From Cunninghamia lanceolata (Eukaryota > Streptophyta > Pinopsida > Cupressales > Cupressaceae), in assembly GCA_027924645.1 (NCBI GenBank), contig BSBN01000829.1, positions 682,001 through 746,000 of the forward strand: DNA of 64,000 nt, written 5' to 3'. Within the stretch, counting starts at the first letter, position 1. Each line of letters opens with the position of its first letter. Position numbers and translations under genes: made by a program. Below, piece after piece: positions 11,950-23,325 of this stretch. Below the pieces are notes generated by a model. The model worked only from the letters and a program-made list of their open reading frames with translations, was not told the DNA's origin and made no database searches.

Positions 11950-13575
11950 TGTTTTTGCAGTTTATAAATGTGTAAGATACATTGGGTTTACTAGAATGTA
12001 GAAGAGAAAAATTGATTCTAACTAAACTACTTCTAATTAAAATAATCTTTTGTCTAACATTAGGATACTAGCCAACAAAGATGTATATCTAACTACTATC
12101 CAATCTAGAAGAGCAAGAATGTATGGTCTATATTCATTTGTTGCTACTAGATGAAAAATGACTAACTAAAACTAATGGGGATAGAAGAAATTTGGGAAAA
12201 TACAAAAGTTGGTAAATTAATTTGCAGGAAGGAGTACAAAAATAAAATATTACAATCTCAGAGAACTTAACACCAAGTAGACAACCTCACTGTCTAGGGT
12301 GACAGTGCACCATGGGTATGTTTGTGTGCCACACTATAGTCTGTATAGTGTAGAAAACTAGAGTCTCAGACCTGTATGGATTCACATGAATTTTGAGAGT
12401 TACCTATTGGCACAAAATTTGATGATTATTACATAGAATATTAAAGATGATAGAAATGACCATAAATGATAGCATAAAAGTGAAATGAAGGAAATGATGA
12501 GAAAGAGGGAAGAATAAAGCAAACACTCATGTGCTCGAAATCCTTCCTCGTGCAACCCGCAATCACAAAGATGAAAGATAGGGTTGGGTTGTATAGGAAC
12601 TTGCCTCAATCAATCCCTATTTTTGGTGTTTCCATCTTAATGAAAACCAAAGATATTGATTGATTGATAAAAATAAAGCGTGTTCTCAAATTCTAAGTGT
12701 ATCTAGAATTGTTTGAGCAGTGACAAGTGAGATTGATAAGCTATAAATAAAATACAATTAATCTACTCAAGGAAATGAAAAATAATGATTATTCCAAACA
12801 TGAGCAAGCAATAAAATGAGAATCAACCCACAAAGACGATGCAATCTTAGTAGATTAAAAAAGATAAGGAGATAAATTATGAGTGACTAATTGAGAGGCT
12901 ATCACTTCAAGAAGCAAAGTGAAGGCTGCTTGGAAAGGGCAACAATCTTAGATGAAAACCTTTCAGAGCTTATGAAGAAGCTGAAATGTAATCACATGAT
13001 TTGAATGCTTGCAATGATCTCGAACAAAAATAGTGAGCACAGTAGAACAATGAAAATAATTAGTAGATTAAACAATGATAAATGGTGAGTATTGATTTCA
13101 ACAGAGCTTCACTAACATATTCATCTATCCTTTTTGAATGACAAATAGAAGGGGTTTATAGAAAAGGTAAAGATATAGAAATATGGGAAAGAAGCCATTT
13201 GGGCACAAATAGCATCAAGAAAATCTCAGAACAGCATGAAAGTTAAGATGTAACTTCTAAAAATGGTTGATGAACAAACAAATGCTTGCAGGATGTTAGC
13301 ACACTGCGAAGACATCCATGCCAAGTGTTGACGTCCAAGAAACTTCAGTTCTTAGAAAGCCCATATAGCTTGAGGCATTGCCAATGTTAATGCACTTTTA
13401 TGATTTTGGCTAGGATAAGAAAAAAGGTTAAAAGCAAAATTAAGAAGTACCTTTGTGGGTTGAGGGTAAGGCTAAGGCTAGCAAATGATCCTAAAAACAT
13501 GCTAGGGGAGTGGACACTAGAGTGGACTCCAAACATAGCATGAAATTGTGAGGGTACATAATTTGTGATGCTACA
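11950..13575 (-). mobile_element. 5' LTR of the old gypsy-like element
   Basis: The LTR starts on the minus strand at 13575 (TGTAGCATCACAAATTATG). Its middle (12480-12900) aligns with 2640-2900: both have a 'gcaaac.ctcatg..ttcgaa.cttcctc' block, a 'cccctattttt' block and a 'gtctagaa' block. The inner end near 11.9-12.1 kb is not resolved, and I could not find a convincing primer binding site there. Confidence 0.5.
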
Positions 13576-15873
13576 GATAGATTCAAGATTCACCAACCAT
13601 GCTAGTATTCTTAAAATTGGAAAACCTAAACCACCCAATTGCCTTAAAAACATCACTCAAAGGATGTAGAAAGTGAAAGGAAGAGAGGATCAGGATGTGG
13701 AGGTCCCAAGCATCATTCTAAAAGAGAGCCTTTTAACCATTTTTGACAATAAAAAAATCATTATTTAATAATCAAATCCACCTTCTTAATGGTATTCCAA
13801 ACCATAGAAGAAAATCTAATCTCAAAAACCTTAAAAGTTGAAGAAGATTGCTAATGAAAACTTATAGATGTCATTGAAGAATAAATTAGAAAGGGTATCC
13901 CCTCCTCATGCAATGAATGTGGTACTCTCCTAACAGTGGAATCTTATCATCAAATTTTGACTAAAGAAGAAGAGGACACAATCACCATGCAGTACCTAGC
14001 ATAGCCCCAAGGTGAGAGACTATCAATATTTTGTGACCCTTTGTGGCCTTGGAAGTAGAGCTTAGTGCTACCAAAGATAATTTTAAATACTTTTCATACA
14101 TGGCCTCCATCAAATTGACCATGAACATTAATGTTTTGAATCAATTCTCACTTTTACCAAGTGATCAATGGGAAACTAATGTAGTCATGGGTGGAGGATC
14201 CAATTAAGGACTATCCACCATGCAGCCAAAACACCAAATAACACAAAAATCATGAGAATAACAATAACATCCTCATTGAATTCAAACTTGCATGATTACA
14301 ACCATGATTACTAACTTTCTATAATTCGTCTTCTCACATGCTAGGCAACAACTATTGATTAATCCTATGTAATGACAACCATGCTATGGAATATAGGAGC
14401 ATCTAGGGTGTAAGAGCAATCTCGCATCACCCATTAATTTCTTTACTTTATTTATTTGTTTGTAGGCTTCAACAGGATTCCAACCATTAGTTAGTCATTG
14501 AAGATCCTACCACATTTCCCCATACTTGCACATTCACCTCACAGTTGGAAACAATTCCAAATTGAGCCTACAACATTGCATTTGATATTCTAGAGATTCA
14601 AATCACTACAAAGGCCTACCTATTCCTTAGGGTCCTAGTAGAAGTGGCTCTACCTACGTATCTCATAAAGAGAATCATAGGATTTATAGTTAAATTAACA
14701 ACCTCATAGATCATGTGCTATCTTGTCAAATCTCATAATCTAGATCTATGTCTATGTCTTTTATCTCATGTTCATACATTCTATATATAAGGACTTGTCC
14801 CACTATTAGACTACTTTATGCCATTGCTCCTATTGATTTGGTTAATTCTATCAATCTTGTTGGGCTTCATTCCATTGATCATATCTAGTATTTGATCTAA
14901 TCCTATAATACATGTCTATTTCCATGTATATCTATGCTTACATGGGTACTCTTGGCCAATGAGGGCCACATCATTATTGTCTTACCCATGCTCGGGGGAA
15001 CCATTGTCATTATTCTTTGATCCTATCTCTAGCCCTACAATGATGGATTGTGATTCATTATTTACATCCATTGCTTTATATGCTTATCATGATTTGTCAT
15101 TTTGTTACATGGATTATCTAATTATATGCTCACATGCTTATCATCAATTTATTGATGATTTATCTATGCAATCTTCCTTTAATTAATCACCTCCTTTGGG
15201 GGCAATAAACTATAGGGGGACATATATGATCAAGATTTTTCTAATTTTATGTATTTGATTTATCTTGCGAGTTGGAAGCTACTCATAAAATCCCATTTTC
15301 CTCTGTTTTGTCATTTTAAGGGTATCATTTATTTTAGGGTTAGGAATAACAAAATGTCCATGATTTTGACTTATGGTGCCTAGTTCTTTTCGGACGCGAA
15401 GCAATGTAAGAATTCTCTAATTTTAGTAGAGATGAGCAATATTTAAAAAAGAAAAAAAATAGGACATGGAACCAAATTTTATTGGAGTGAAGGAACATTT
15501 GAAATTATAGATGAACAAGATAAAAGACTTAGTATCGGGCCCCATGTGGCTCCTTAGCTTATTTTGGCTAGACTCAAAAGAGTTATTAGTGGAGATAGTA
15601 GTCCCATGAATATTTAATTATTTTGGAGTCTCTTAAACTGTAATTTTTTTAATTGTATAAATTTTAAATAAAAATTTCAGAAATCATAATATTAATAAGA
15701 AAATTTGTACAAGTAAAAAATGGAGAGAAATGTGAAAAAAGGAGAAAGAAATATCTGGAACCATGTAACATTTTTCTATTATGTAGTATATTTTTAATTC
15801 TTAAACAGCTGCAACAACATTAAAATGAGAAAATATTGTAAATTATTAAAAATTTACAGGGCACCACCCTGCC
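13576..15873. other. unassigned non-coding stretch
   Basis: Only short frames without recognisable motifs are present (for example 14959-15186 plus). A G-rich run followed by an A-rich run near 15195-15215 could be an old polypurine tract, but no LTR could be aligned to it. Nothing else can be supported. Confidence 0.3.
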
Positions 15874-16107
15874 TTATGCAACCCATGGAACCATCGGGTT
15901 ATCGTGTTTGTGCAGCTGCGAGTATGGAAGGGAAAAACATGCTTTAAACATCTTCAAGACCCGCTGCTTCGACTGACTTATATTATGTAACATACGGTAG
16001 GCTCTCTTTTTGGCCCGTTCATATTTTGTATTATTTGAATTTCTACTACAGAAATCCAGGTGTTTTGTTGGGTTCTTTATTTGAGCAAATCCTGTACATT
16101 CCAAGAC

Positions 16108-16383
16108 TTGGGTTTTGAAGTTTATTTTGTGATGAAAATAGAATCTGAAAGAACTCTTTTTAATTTAGGGATGAAAGGGGTCATATATATTGTGTGAGTA
16201 TCCGAAGGCAATATTAGGATGGAAGGTAGTGCATTCACCGAAGTGGGTTTTGAAGTTTATGCGATTGGGTTCTCTGAGATGATGTAGTTTCTATATGAAA
16301 GAAACAATTCTGTTTGGGGATGACTTGGATAGTATGCGTTGTGTGAATATCTGAAGATAACAAAATCGCAATGGAGGGAAGTG
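16108..16383 (+). repeat. imperfect tandem duplication over a candidate 5' leader
   Basis: Two copies of about 135-145 bp share GGTTTTGAAGTTTAT (16111 and 16246), a GGGATGA block, GTGTGA.TAT, and an ATGGA.GG.AGTG block. The second copy carries the ATG at 16371 that opens the candidate exon. The first carries a homologous ATG near 16219 that opens a 22-codon frame. Confidence 0.6.
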
Positions 16384-16697
16384 TAAAAAATGGCGCAATG
16401 TTCTCTGGAAGTCCTTCAATGGCTGATCCCTTGCAACTACAGCATTTTTCTCGTCAACCCTGGCCTTTTGGTGGTGGTCTTATGCAGCTTCTCCCCCATA
16501 TAGCCACTGCAGGTTACGGACAAGACACTACTAATATGCATCCATAACAACAGCACCAGTAGCAGCAACAACAACATCGTCATTGTTTTGGCCATGATGT
16601 CAAGAGTCTGGGCAGAAGCTCTAGCAGCTGTAAGCCCTCTCACAGCGAGGAGGAAGAGCCGGGTGTCAGAGAAGATGGGACAGATGGCTTCAAGGGG
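16371..16697 (+). pseudogene. candidate first exon with interrupted poly-Gln tract
   Basis: From ATG 16371 the frame runs 109 codons to a good splice donor (GGG|GTAAGA, 16698). It encodes an N-terminus with MADPLQ and PWPFGGG, then a Gln/His tract, then a Ser-rich basic part and an acidic run (SEEEEPG). Two stops, TAA and TAG, lie exactly in the Gln tract where CAA and CAG are expected, so the exon is probably dead or a variant. Local base composition is richer in GC than its surroundings. I do not recognise the family; the style resembles the N-terminus of a plant transcription factor. The exon ends in phase 0, as the CWF19L2-like exon at 20040 begins, but nothing else links them. Confidence 0.4.
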
Positions 16698-17519
16698 GTA
16701 AGAAGGAGAATGGTGAAGAATTTTTTTCACTTTCACCTTCTTGTTTCAAGGCTCTTCATTTCACACATGTTGTGTCTGTTTGAAAGAATTATGGTTTATT
16801 TTATTGCTGTGCAGCGACAGTTGATGCCCTGCCACATTCACCATTGTAAGGTCCTATTGCTTAGTTATTATTGGACACACAGTTAATTGATCACTTCCCC
16901 TCCCCTGGATGTAGTTTTCCTTGTGGACAAAACACCCATTTTGTTGTGGTGCAGTCCTACAGGCATTGTACTGATATTTTATCTCATCTACTCTGATCGC
17001 ATCACCCCTCTGATTCCATCTTTTTAGGAATTTAGTCACTTAGAATTTATTCAGTTGCTTTTGGACCAATGAGTGCAATTTCATGTGTCAAATGCCTCCT
17101 CAAATGGCATTTATGATTTCTGTCATCATAGATGGGATGGCAAAATGACCAGAAATAAAAGGGAAAGAAAAATAAATTTCAGCCTGTAATTTAGTTTTAG
17201 GTCACTGCCAAGGCCAAATACCAATTTGGTTTGTGAAACCTTCTTGTGGAATTGTACCAGGGGATTTCTTTTTATTTACCTTACGTATTGTTTAAATTTT
17301 TTTACACCTAATGGTCAATCTTGTCAATCCAACCCAGTACCAAAATATTTCCTGATCTTATGTGACAGAATCATGCAAATGAACTTGCTCCACAAAGTAA
17401 CAGAAAAAAATGAACCCTATAAGCATACCATTTTTGCAATGATTGAAAACCTCATTATGATTTCCATCCTCATATAGAACCACTATGATACAATTTTTAG
17501 AATATGCAGATTGTAGCAA
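16698..17519. other. unassigned, possible intron
   Basis: This is non-coding sequence after the donor at 16698. A branch or acceptor for the next exon could not be identified. Frames at 16854-17039 (minus) and 17226-17477 (plus) show no motif. Confidence 0.25.
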
Positions 17520-17535
17520 GGATAAAAATAAGTAT

Positions 17536-17725
17536 ACAGTGAAAGGGGTTGTGCTTAAATGGCAAGGCCATAAGGTTCTCCCGATGGAGATCCAGGTTCG
17601 AATCCCCCAAGTAACATGTGGTTTCTATGTGGCTTCTAAGTTGACTAAGTTTGATTAAGTGGATACGTTGATGGGGAGGAGGTCTCCCTTGTGACCTCCA
17701 GCTTACTGATCAAAAAAAAAAAAAG
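17536..17725 (+). mobile_element. tRNA-derived SINE with 16-bp target duplication
   Basis: The body starts with a tRNA-like head. TTGTGCTTAAATGGCAAGG resembles an A box, and CCAGGTTCGAATCCCCC (around 17590) contains a perfect B box, GGTTCGAATCC. A tRNA-unrelated body and a 12-13 nt poly-A tail (17712-17724) preceded by CTTACTGATC follow. GGATAAAAATAAGTAT occurs at 17520-17535 and again at 17726-17741, the direct repeat expected of LINE-driven insertion. The duplication is perfect, so the insertion is fairly recent. It is an RNA-polymerase-III type element with no coding capacity. Confidence 0.85.
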
Positions 17726-17741
17726 GGATAAAAATAAGTAT

Positions 17742-20039
17742 TTGCTAGAATCAAGAAGGGAATGATGCAGAGGAAGGACATTCATGCTGACAACACACCC
17801 ACAAGGCAAGGTATTCTTGCTTGTTCTCCATAGCTGCTTCTATGTGCACCTTCCTTTCCTTAGAGACCTTGATTCAACACACTTTGAGACAGTACACATG
17901 CAAGGCAGACTTGACTAAGGATTTAAAAGGACTAAGAACAACTTAAATGTGACGGTACACAATGCAACCAATCTTGAGGCTTACAATCTTGTTTTGTTCA
18001 ACCTAGGTGAGATGATTTCAATGAACTAAGGCAGACCATTAAGGAGTGTTCAAATCCTCAACACAGACTTGGAGACTTCCTTCCAGCATTCTAAATCTGA
18101 TTCCACTAAGTATTCAATGCCTCGACTCAAGGGCAGATCCTATCATGCTTGGAAACCAACACATTTTCTTATGACTGTATAACTAGACCTCTTGGGACAG
18201 TCACAATGTGACTTGTATAAACCTTCAAGAATTACAAAACCCCTTGTGCAGGTCTATGAGACCTCTCACTGCACTCCCATAATGCTGCCAATGACAAACC
18301 AATAAGACTCGAGCCTCAAATTCATGAGTTATCTCTTCAATGCTGTCACACAGTTTGATACATGCACATATCAAACTGACTGTCACTCTAAAGCACGTGC
18401 AAGCTTCTTCATGGGACCTTGCCAGCTTGAACCAAGATAGAATACATGCATGCAGACCTCTCTACCGATTTTGATGATTTTACAACGGTGGAGGGTCGAG
18501 TTACTACATTATTTTAGTTCACTGGTTACCCTAGGTAGGGTTTTTACCAGTCCTCAGTAAAAACACAATAACTTTCACTAAACTAGCCCAAAATTGATGA
18601 AATCAAAACTAAAATAAAGTAGATTCACGCTTTGACAAACTCCAATAGTTCTCAGATCGCTACATGGGCCGTACAGGCCGTACAAGGAAGCAGAACAGAC
18701 TGGAACATTGGAAAAAAACACAGAAATCAGCTTGTTTTCATTCACCAAACTACAAAAATCAGTTCAACAACACTTCCTTCGACTTGGAAGGTGTCTTTCT
18801 TTCCATTTACAACTGATCCTCATCATTAGGAACGGTTTCTTGATTGCATGTAACCATTTCTTGTTTTTTTTGACAACTTACCAAAATTGTATGACAACTT
18901 TTGCACATTTGGCAACTTTTTGCACTTTTAAACTAACGACCCTATAAGCACTCCAAAATGGATTACATGATCACACATGGTCATAAAAGACCTTAGGAAA
19001 CTTCAAAACACACAAAACAACCTAAAACCCAAAATGACAAAAGAAGTGCTTCTGAGGCCCTGATGCCCCTGCACCAGGGAACCTCTAAATTTTTATCGTT
19101 TGCAAGATGATTTTGGTGAAGTTTCAAACTAAGATTAGGGCACAATGATTATTATAAACTATAAAGAGATGCTTCAAAAGAAATCTCAATGGACCTCTGA
19201 AATACAATGGAAAACCTTTATCTGGCTTAGACAAACCAAAACTCCACAGCTACAAAACAACAAACTCTTCAAAGCTTGCAACACTGCCTAAATCCTTCAA
19301 AACATACAACTGTGAGTGAGAGAGATACTCACCTTTGACATCCTATGAGCTCAACACAAACACCTAACTGAAATAAACAACCGCCTCCATGCTCCAACAG
19401 TAAACCCCATCTTTTGCAAGCCAGCACAAACAAAACAGATTAGGTTTGGCATTTGAGAGGCCTAACTTCTTGGAGAAGTTTCAGGTTTCGATGGGCAATC
19501 AAATCGGAACATGCTCAAGTAATGCTAAATTTCTATTCGAAAGCTTTTTACCTAGTTTAAAGCCAAAAATCAGGACTAAAAAATTAGTGTCTTGCCTCTA
19601 TTTTATTTTTGTGAAGTTCATTTATGTTATGGCTTCTGTAATCTAGAGGATTCTTTATTCATCATTGCTGAAATCACTTGCTTGTCTTGTGATTACATGT
19701 GTTCTATATCCAATTATATGACACTTGCAATGGTTAGTATTAAGCTTATATTTGTTTGATGTTTTAAACTACTGCAACAAGTAATGATGTTTTAAGAATA
19801 ATAATGTAGTTTACCTCTCTAATGTTATTACCAAAATCCTTGTTCCAATCGCAGAGGGTGTTAAGCGCCGCATTAAGCTCAACATTTTCGTTTTACAAGA
19901 ACTGTAAAAGATGTTAAGTGGTGTCAAATTCTTTTCAAGAGAAAAAGTCAGCCGAGTAAGCACTTATGCAATCTCCTTTTTATTTGCTATTTAACAAATT
20001 ATATATATTTCAATAAGTTTTGTTGGTTTTCCATTTTAG
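17742..20039. other. unassigned stretch, probable intron or old repeat
   Basis: No convincing ORF. The segment 18.4-19.4 kb has the base composition and small palindromes (for example GGCCGTACAGGCCGTAC at about 18666) often seen in old LTR remnants, but no termini or target duplication could be found. A polypyrimidine run followed by TTTTAG at 20039 forms the acceptor of the next exon. Confidence 0.25.
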
Positions 20040-20717
20040 GCAGAGCATAATTCAGATTTGGATTCTTCAACACCCCCAAAAAATAAGAGGCAACACAAAT
20101 CCCACAGAAAGTACTATTCTTTATCTTCTGATGTCTCAGAACAAACAGAAGACAGGAAACACAGGAAGAGAAGGTCAAAGAAAAAGGCCAAATGGGATTC
20201 TTCATCATCATCTGAGAGTGATGTCTCCGAGGAAGACAAAAAACATAGGAAGAATAGGTCTAAGAAACAGTCCAAATGGGACCCTCCATCATCATCTGAG
20301 AGTGATCTCTCTGAGGAGAAACACAAACAAAGGAAACATAAATATGAATTTTCTTTAAGGCAAAGGAGGGAAAAAGAAGAAGCAACCTCATCAGGTTTTG
20401 ATTGCTTAACCTTTCACTTCAGTTCTTTCCTTTATGGCATTATACCCACTATTCATTTCTATAGATTAATTTTATGTAATCATAATGGCTGCTTATCTGA
20501 TATTGTGTTGAAGTTTTCTCTGTTTTCCATAAGCCCAATTATATGTATTTCTCCAATTGTTGCGATCATGTTGCAGAGATTAAAGGGAAATCAGGGTCTA
20601 TGCGAGAAGATATAGAATTAGCTAGAAAAGAGATGGGGTTGGAGTGGATGGTCAGACCTTCAGAAAGGCCTGCCACACATACCACAAGAACCACCTCCAG
20701 AAGTCCTGGAAAACGAG
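20040..20717 (+). CDS. two exons of a CWF19L2-like spliceosomal protein gene
   Basis: Exon 1 (20040-20394) has a TTTTAG acceptor and CAG|GT donor and is 118 codons plus one base. It encodes repeated basic KKHRK / RSKK segments alternating with Ser-rich acidic patches (SSSSSESD), three similar units. Exon 2 (20577-20717) follows TTGCAG, ends at G|GT, and joins in frame, encoding MREDIELARKEMGLEWM then VRPSERP. The MGLEWM-RP block and the Lys/Ser-rich N-terminal region are what I recall of plant CWF19-like protein 2, a factor of late spliceosome disassembly and lariat debranching; this is a memory-based match. The catalytic CwfJ domains are not in the window. Flanking introns are filled with transposons. 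It could be a processed fragment, but intact splice sites argue for a real gene. Confidence 0.5.
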
Positions 20718-20731
20718 GTTGCCATTCTACT

Positions 20732-20920
20732 ATTAGATGCGCTTTATTTTTGTATGGAAAATTAAAAAGATTTCAGGTTATTATCATCATGACGTGAAAT
20801 GTTGTTTATGCCCACATTTAGTTGGGATTAGATGCACTTTATTTTTCTATAAAAACTTAAAAGATTTCAGGTTATTATCATCATGACATGAAATGTTGGT
20901 TTTGCGGTCGACTTTTAGTT
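20732..20920 (+). repeat. 95-bp tandem duplication after an exon
   Basis: Two copies starting ATTAGATGCGCTTTATTTTT (20732) and ATTAGATGCACTTTATTTTT (about 20827) share AGATTTCAGGTTATTATC and TCATGACGTGAAATG. It lies directly downstream of the splice donor at 20717 and so in the presumed intron. Confidence 0.7.
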
Positions 20921-22070
20921 GGGTTCGTAAACTGTGAAATGAATTTCACAAGATTGGCCTGATGCATACAATTTTTGTGTCATAACAAATTTGTATTCTA
21001 TACGGATTATTATTATATTACGAACAAAATTTCCCAAAAATTTGATGACCTTGTAAAGATAATAACAAGTATTCAAGATTAGAGGAGCCCAATAGTGTAA
21101 ATCCGCTAGCGTGCAAACTACAAAGTCATCATCTATTGATTATTGATTGCTCCAACACCGTCTCTAATTAGTTAGTTGTGATCCGTATATTGTTATTACC
21201 ACCAATGAAGTTTCACTTGCCACCATGAGTCATATTCAAAACTGGTTTGAAAGAATTTGTACAAACCTATCACATATCCCTGACAGTCACCTGAAGTGCA
21301 GTCCCTATGCGGTCACATTCCCCTACATAATCAAAATGTGCTTATCCTCAAGCCAAATATCCTTGACTTCAATGAACATAGTTGCACACACAGCTTACAC
21401 AGCTTCCCACATTTTAAATTTCCAGGTTTCCTGCATGCTTCTTCTACCTGACTTCAAAGAGACTTGATTTACCATCTTGTGGTATGGTTTTGCTTCCTCC
21501 ATGCATGACTCTCTGTATTGTCAACATTTTGATGTATTCAATACAAAATTTTGGCAGAAAGTTGAAACCTTCTGACCCATTTTGACTTGCAACTTGATCC
21601 TGGACATTACTCCAAGCAATTTATTTACACACTTTCGACTTTTGATGCAGTTCCTTCCATGACCATTATCTTGACATAATACGTTTTTGAATTTTCCGAT
21701 GAATATACTTTCTCTCATAACACCAATTTTTTTTGCTAAAAATACCTAGGGTTAGGGACCCTAGACCTTCAAATGATAGAGTGAAAAATTAATAACCAAT
21801 AGAAAAAGATTCTTATCAGGACCTCAAAATATAAAGGGCATATTATAATGCACCAAGGCAAACAGTTGGGTCTTCAGTCTTCAGCACCTGCCATGCCTTG
21901 AAAGTAGTTATCATGGTGGTTTTTCACCTGTTGCTAATGGAGATCTTAACGGCCAAGCAAAGAAGCATCCATTTCCTACTTCTGATCCCATTCTTTTTCC
22001 TCTAGTTTAACACCGTCACAACTATTATTCCTTAGTGTGAGGCAGTAATTTGCTGTCAACTTGGTAAGTA
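20921..22070. other. unassigned, presumed intron
   Basis: No exon with paired splice sites or transposon motif was recognised. The open frame at 21225-21467 lacks any motif. Confidence 0.25.
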
Positions 22071-22316
22071 TTTTTTTTATCAGTAAAATAGGCTTAAGGG
22101 AGCCGTAGCCCGATATATTGACAGTCAAAAAATCTTATATACAAATTTCAGGCAACTCCATAGGAGGCTGCTAAAATTGATCTACTAATTGCAGGTTATT
22201 ACAAAATTCTGCAACATATATACATTTTTAAACTATCCTCCATAGGAGGCCTCTAATGTTGAACTACTAATTGCAGATTATGACAAAATTCTGCAACATC
22301 TCATATACATTAATAA
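22071..22316. repeat. poly-T led fragment and 82-bp tandem duplication
   Basis: ATTTTTTTTATCAGTAA at about 22070 is the reverse complement of a TTACTGATAAAA-type tail, very like the CTTACTGATC-polyA end of the SINE at 17725. It may be the 3' end of a minus-oriented SINE or LINE fragment. From 22158 an 82-bp unit (CCATAGGAGGC, then ACTACTAATTGCAG.TTAT, then ACAAAATTCTGCAACAT) is repeated at 22240. Confidence 0.45.
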
Positions 22317-22319
22317 CTA

Positions 22320-22631
22320 TTATTGGTTTCTATGCTTGGACCTGTATGCTGGAACCTCCTTCGCCCGCACCACCATCATCATCACTACCAGAGCTGTCCG
22401 TCTCCAGAGTAAAAGACTAGTCGACATCCGCTGCATCCAAAACACCTGAAAAAACCTCGAGGAACTCAATTCCCCACTTCGCTCGATGCTTGTGTGTATT
22501 TTCGTCCTCACCCACAGCCTTACATTAAATGGCACCCATGGCCTTGTGTAATGCGGATTGATGAGCGGCCAAAGTCCATTGTCGGGAAGAAACCCCAAGT
22601 CCAGAACAACATCATCGATCACTTGCTTTAG
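22320..22631 (-). pseudogene. unidentified coding relic next to the hAT end
   Basis: The minus strand reads as protein-like sequence in two frames: a hydrophobic block containing DDVVLDLGF and LPDNGLWPLINPHYTRPW, then after a frame change near 22530 a block with RAKWGIEFLEVFSG, an in-frame TAG, and an acidic tail (SGSDDDGGAGEGG). It ends at the hAT terminus at 22632. I do not recognise the family. The acidic C-terminus and Trp/Pro-rich core look like host gene rather than transposon. At least one frameshift and one or two stops are present. Confidence 0.35.
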
Positions 22632-22745
22632 ACCATAGGTCCAGGACTCGCCGAGTGGCGAGCCAGGCGACCCTGGGCGAGTCTCCCAGACTTGTTCAGT
22701 CTGGCGAGCCCTGATAGGGAAACCCGACCGTGGCAAGTAAGTCAA
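22632..22745 (+). repeat. hAT terminus with subterminal GGCGAG motifs
   Basis: The terminus ACCATAGGTCCAGGACTCGCC is followed by clustered GGCGAG/CTCGCC words in both orientations within about 100 bp, in sharp contrast to the AT-rich interior. Subterminal short repeats of this kind are transposase binding sites in characterised hAT elements such as Ac; the role here is inferred. Confidence 0.6.
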
Positions 22746-23325
22746 AAAACATTAAAAAAAAACAAAAAAAAACACTTAAACTTAAAACAAAAGAACTTAT
22801 AATTATCTCCTACACCCTAAAAGAAACCTGATTTCATTTTCAAGCCAAAGGAGAAGGAGAAAAGAGAGTTTTAAGGAAAAATTGGATTGCATTGAAGGGA
22901 AACCAGCAAGGAGATTTAGCCAAAATCGGTGGTTGAATCGCATTTGGGTAGGTTTGTAGCTACTCTTGGTGAATCTAGAGGAGCCTACAAAGGATTGGGA
23001 AGAGCTCACTCTTGATTTCAAGCAAGATTTAAGAGGTAAGTTCGTATTTTCAAGTTTTTTTTTGTTTTTTTTTTTAAATTTCTTTCCTCGTACATTTCTT
23101 TTTTTTCATTTTTCTATATTGTTTTAGTGGACCAAAAAACAAACCTTAGGTGTGTTTAATTTGATTGTTGAACAAACCCTAGGTGTTTTTGATTTATTTT
23201 TTACTTTTATAGTTGCAAACCCTAGTTTTTTTATATTAGTTTAATTATAGACCATAAATGTTAATTCTTTTTCTCTTTATATGTTAATGTAACATTCTTT
23301 AGATTTATAAATTGTCTCCATCACA

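Larger units (their letters stand above)
2300..13575 (-). mobile_element. old Ty3/gypsy-like LTR element, RT-less
   Basis: This minus-strand element is bounded by two diverged but alignable LTRs (about 2300-3517 and 11950-13575). A polypurine tract abuts the low-coordinate LTR. Gag, retropepsin-like and G-patch relics are all on the minus strand in that order. No reverse transcriptase, RNase H or integrase motif is seen, so it looks like a gag-protease non-autonomous derivative, or one that lost pol. A 3166-bp solo LTR (6335-9500) splits it. The LTRs differ by many substitutions and indels, so the insertion is old. Outer LTR ends and target duplication could not be fixed, so the boundaries are approximate, and two independent insertions of one family cannot be excluded. 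Confidence 0.6.

Noticed and set aside
15195..15215. Polypurine tract of another LTR element
   Set aside because: A G-rich run is present, but no LTR start or coding relic could be aligned next to it.
16437..16736. Minus-strand ORF with a Leu-rich, membrane-like run
   Set aside because: It is the antisense of the CAG/CAA tract of the plus-strand candidate exon; the hydrophobic run is an artefact of that repeat.
17585..17605. tRNA gene (B box GGTTCGAATCC)
   Set aside because: No cloverleaf is possible around it; poly-A tail and 16-bp direct repeats identify a SINE.
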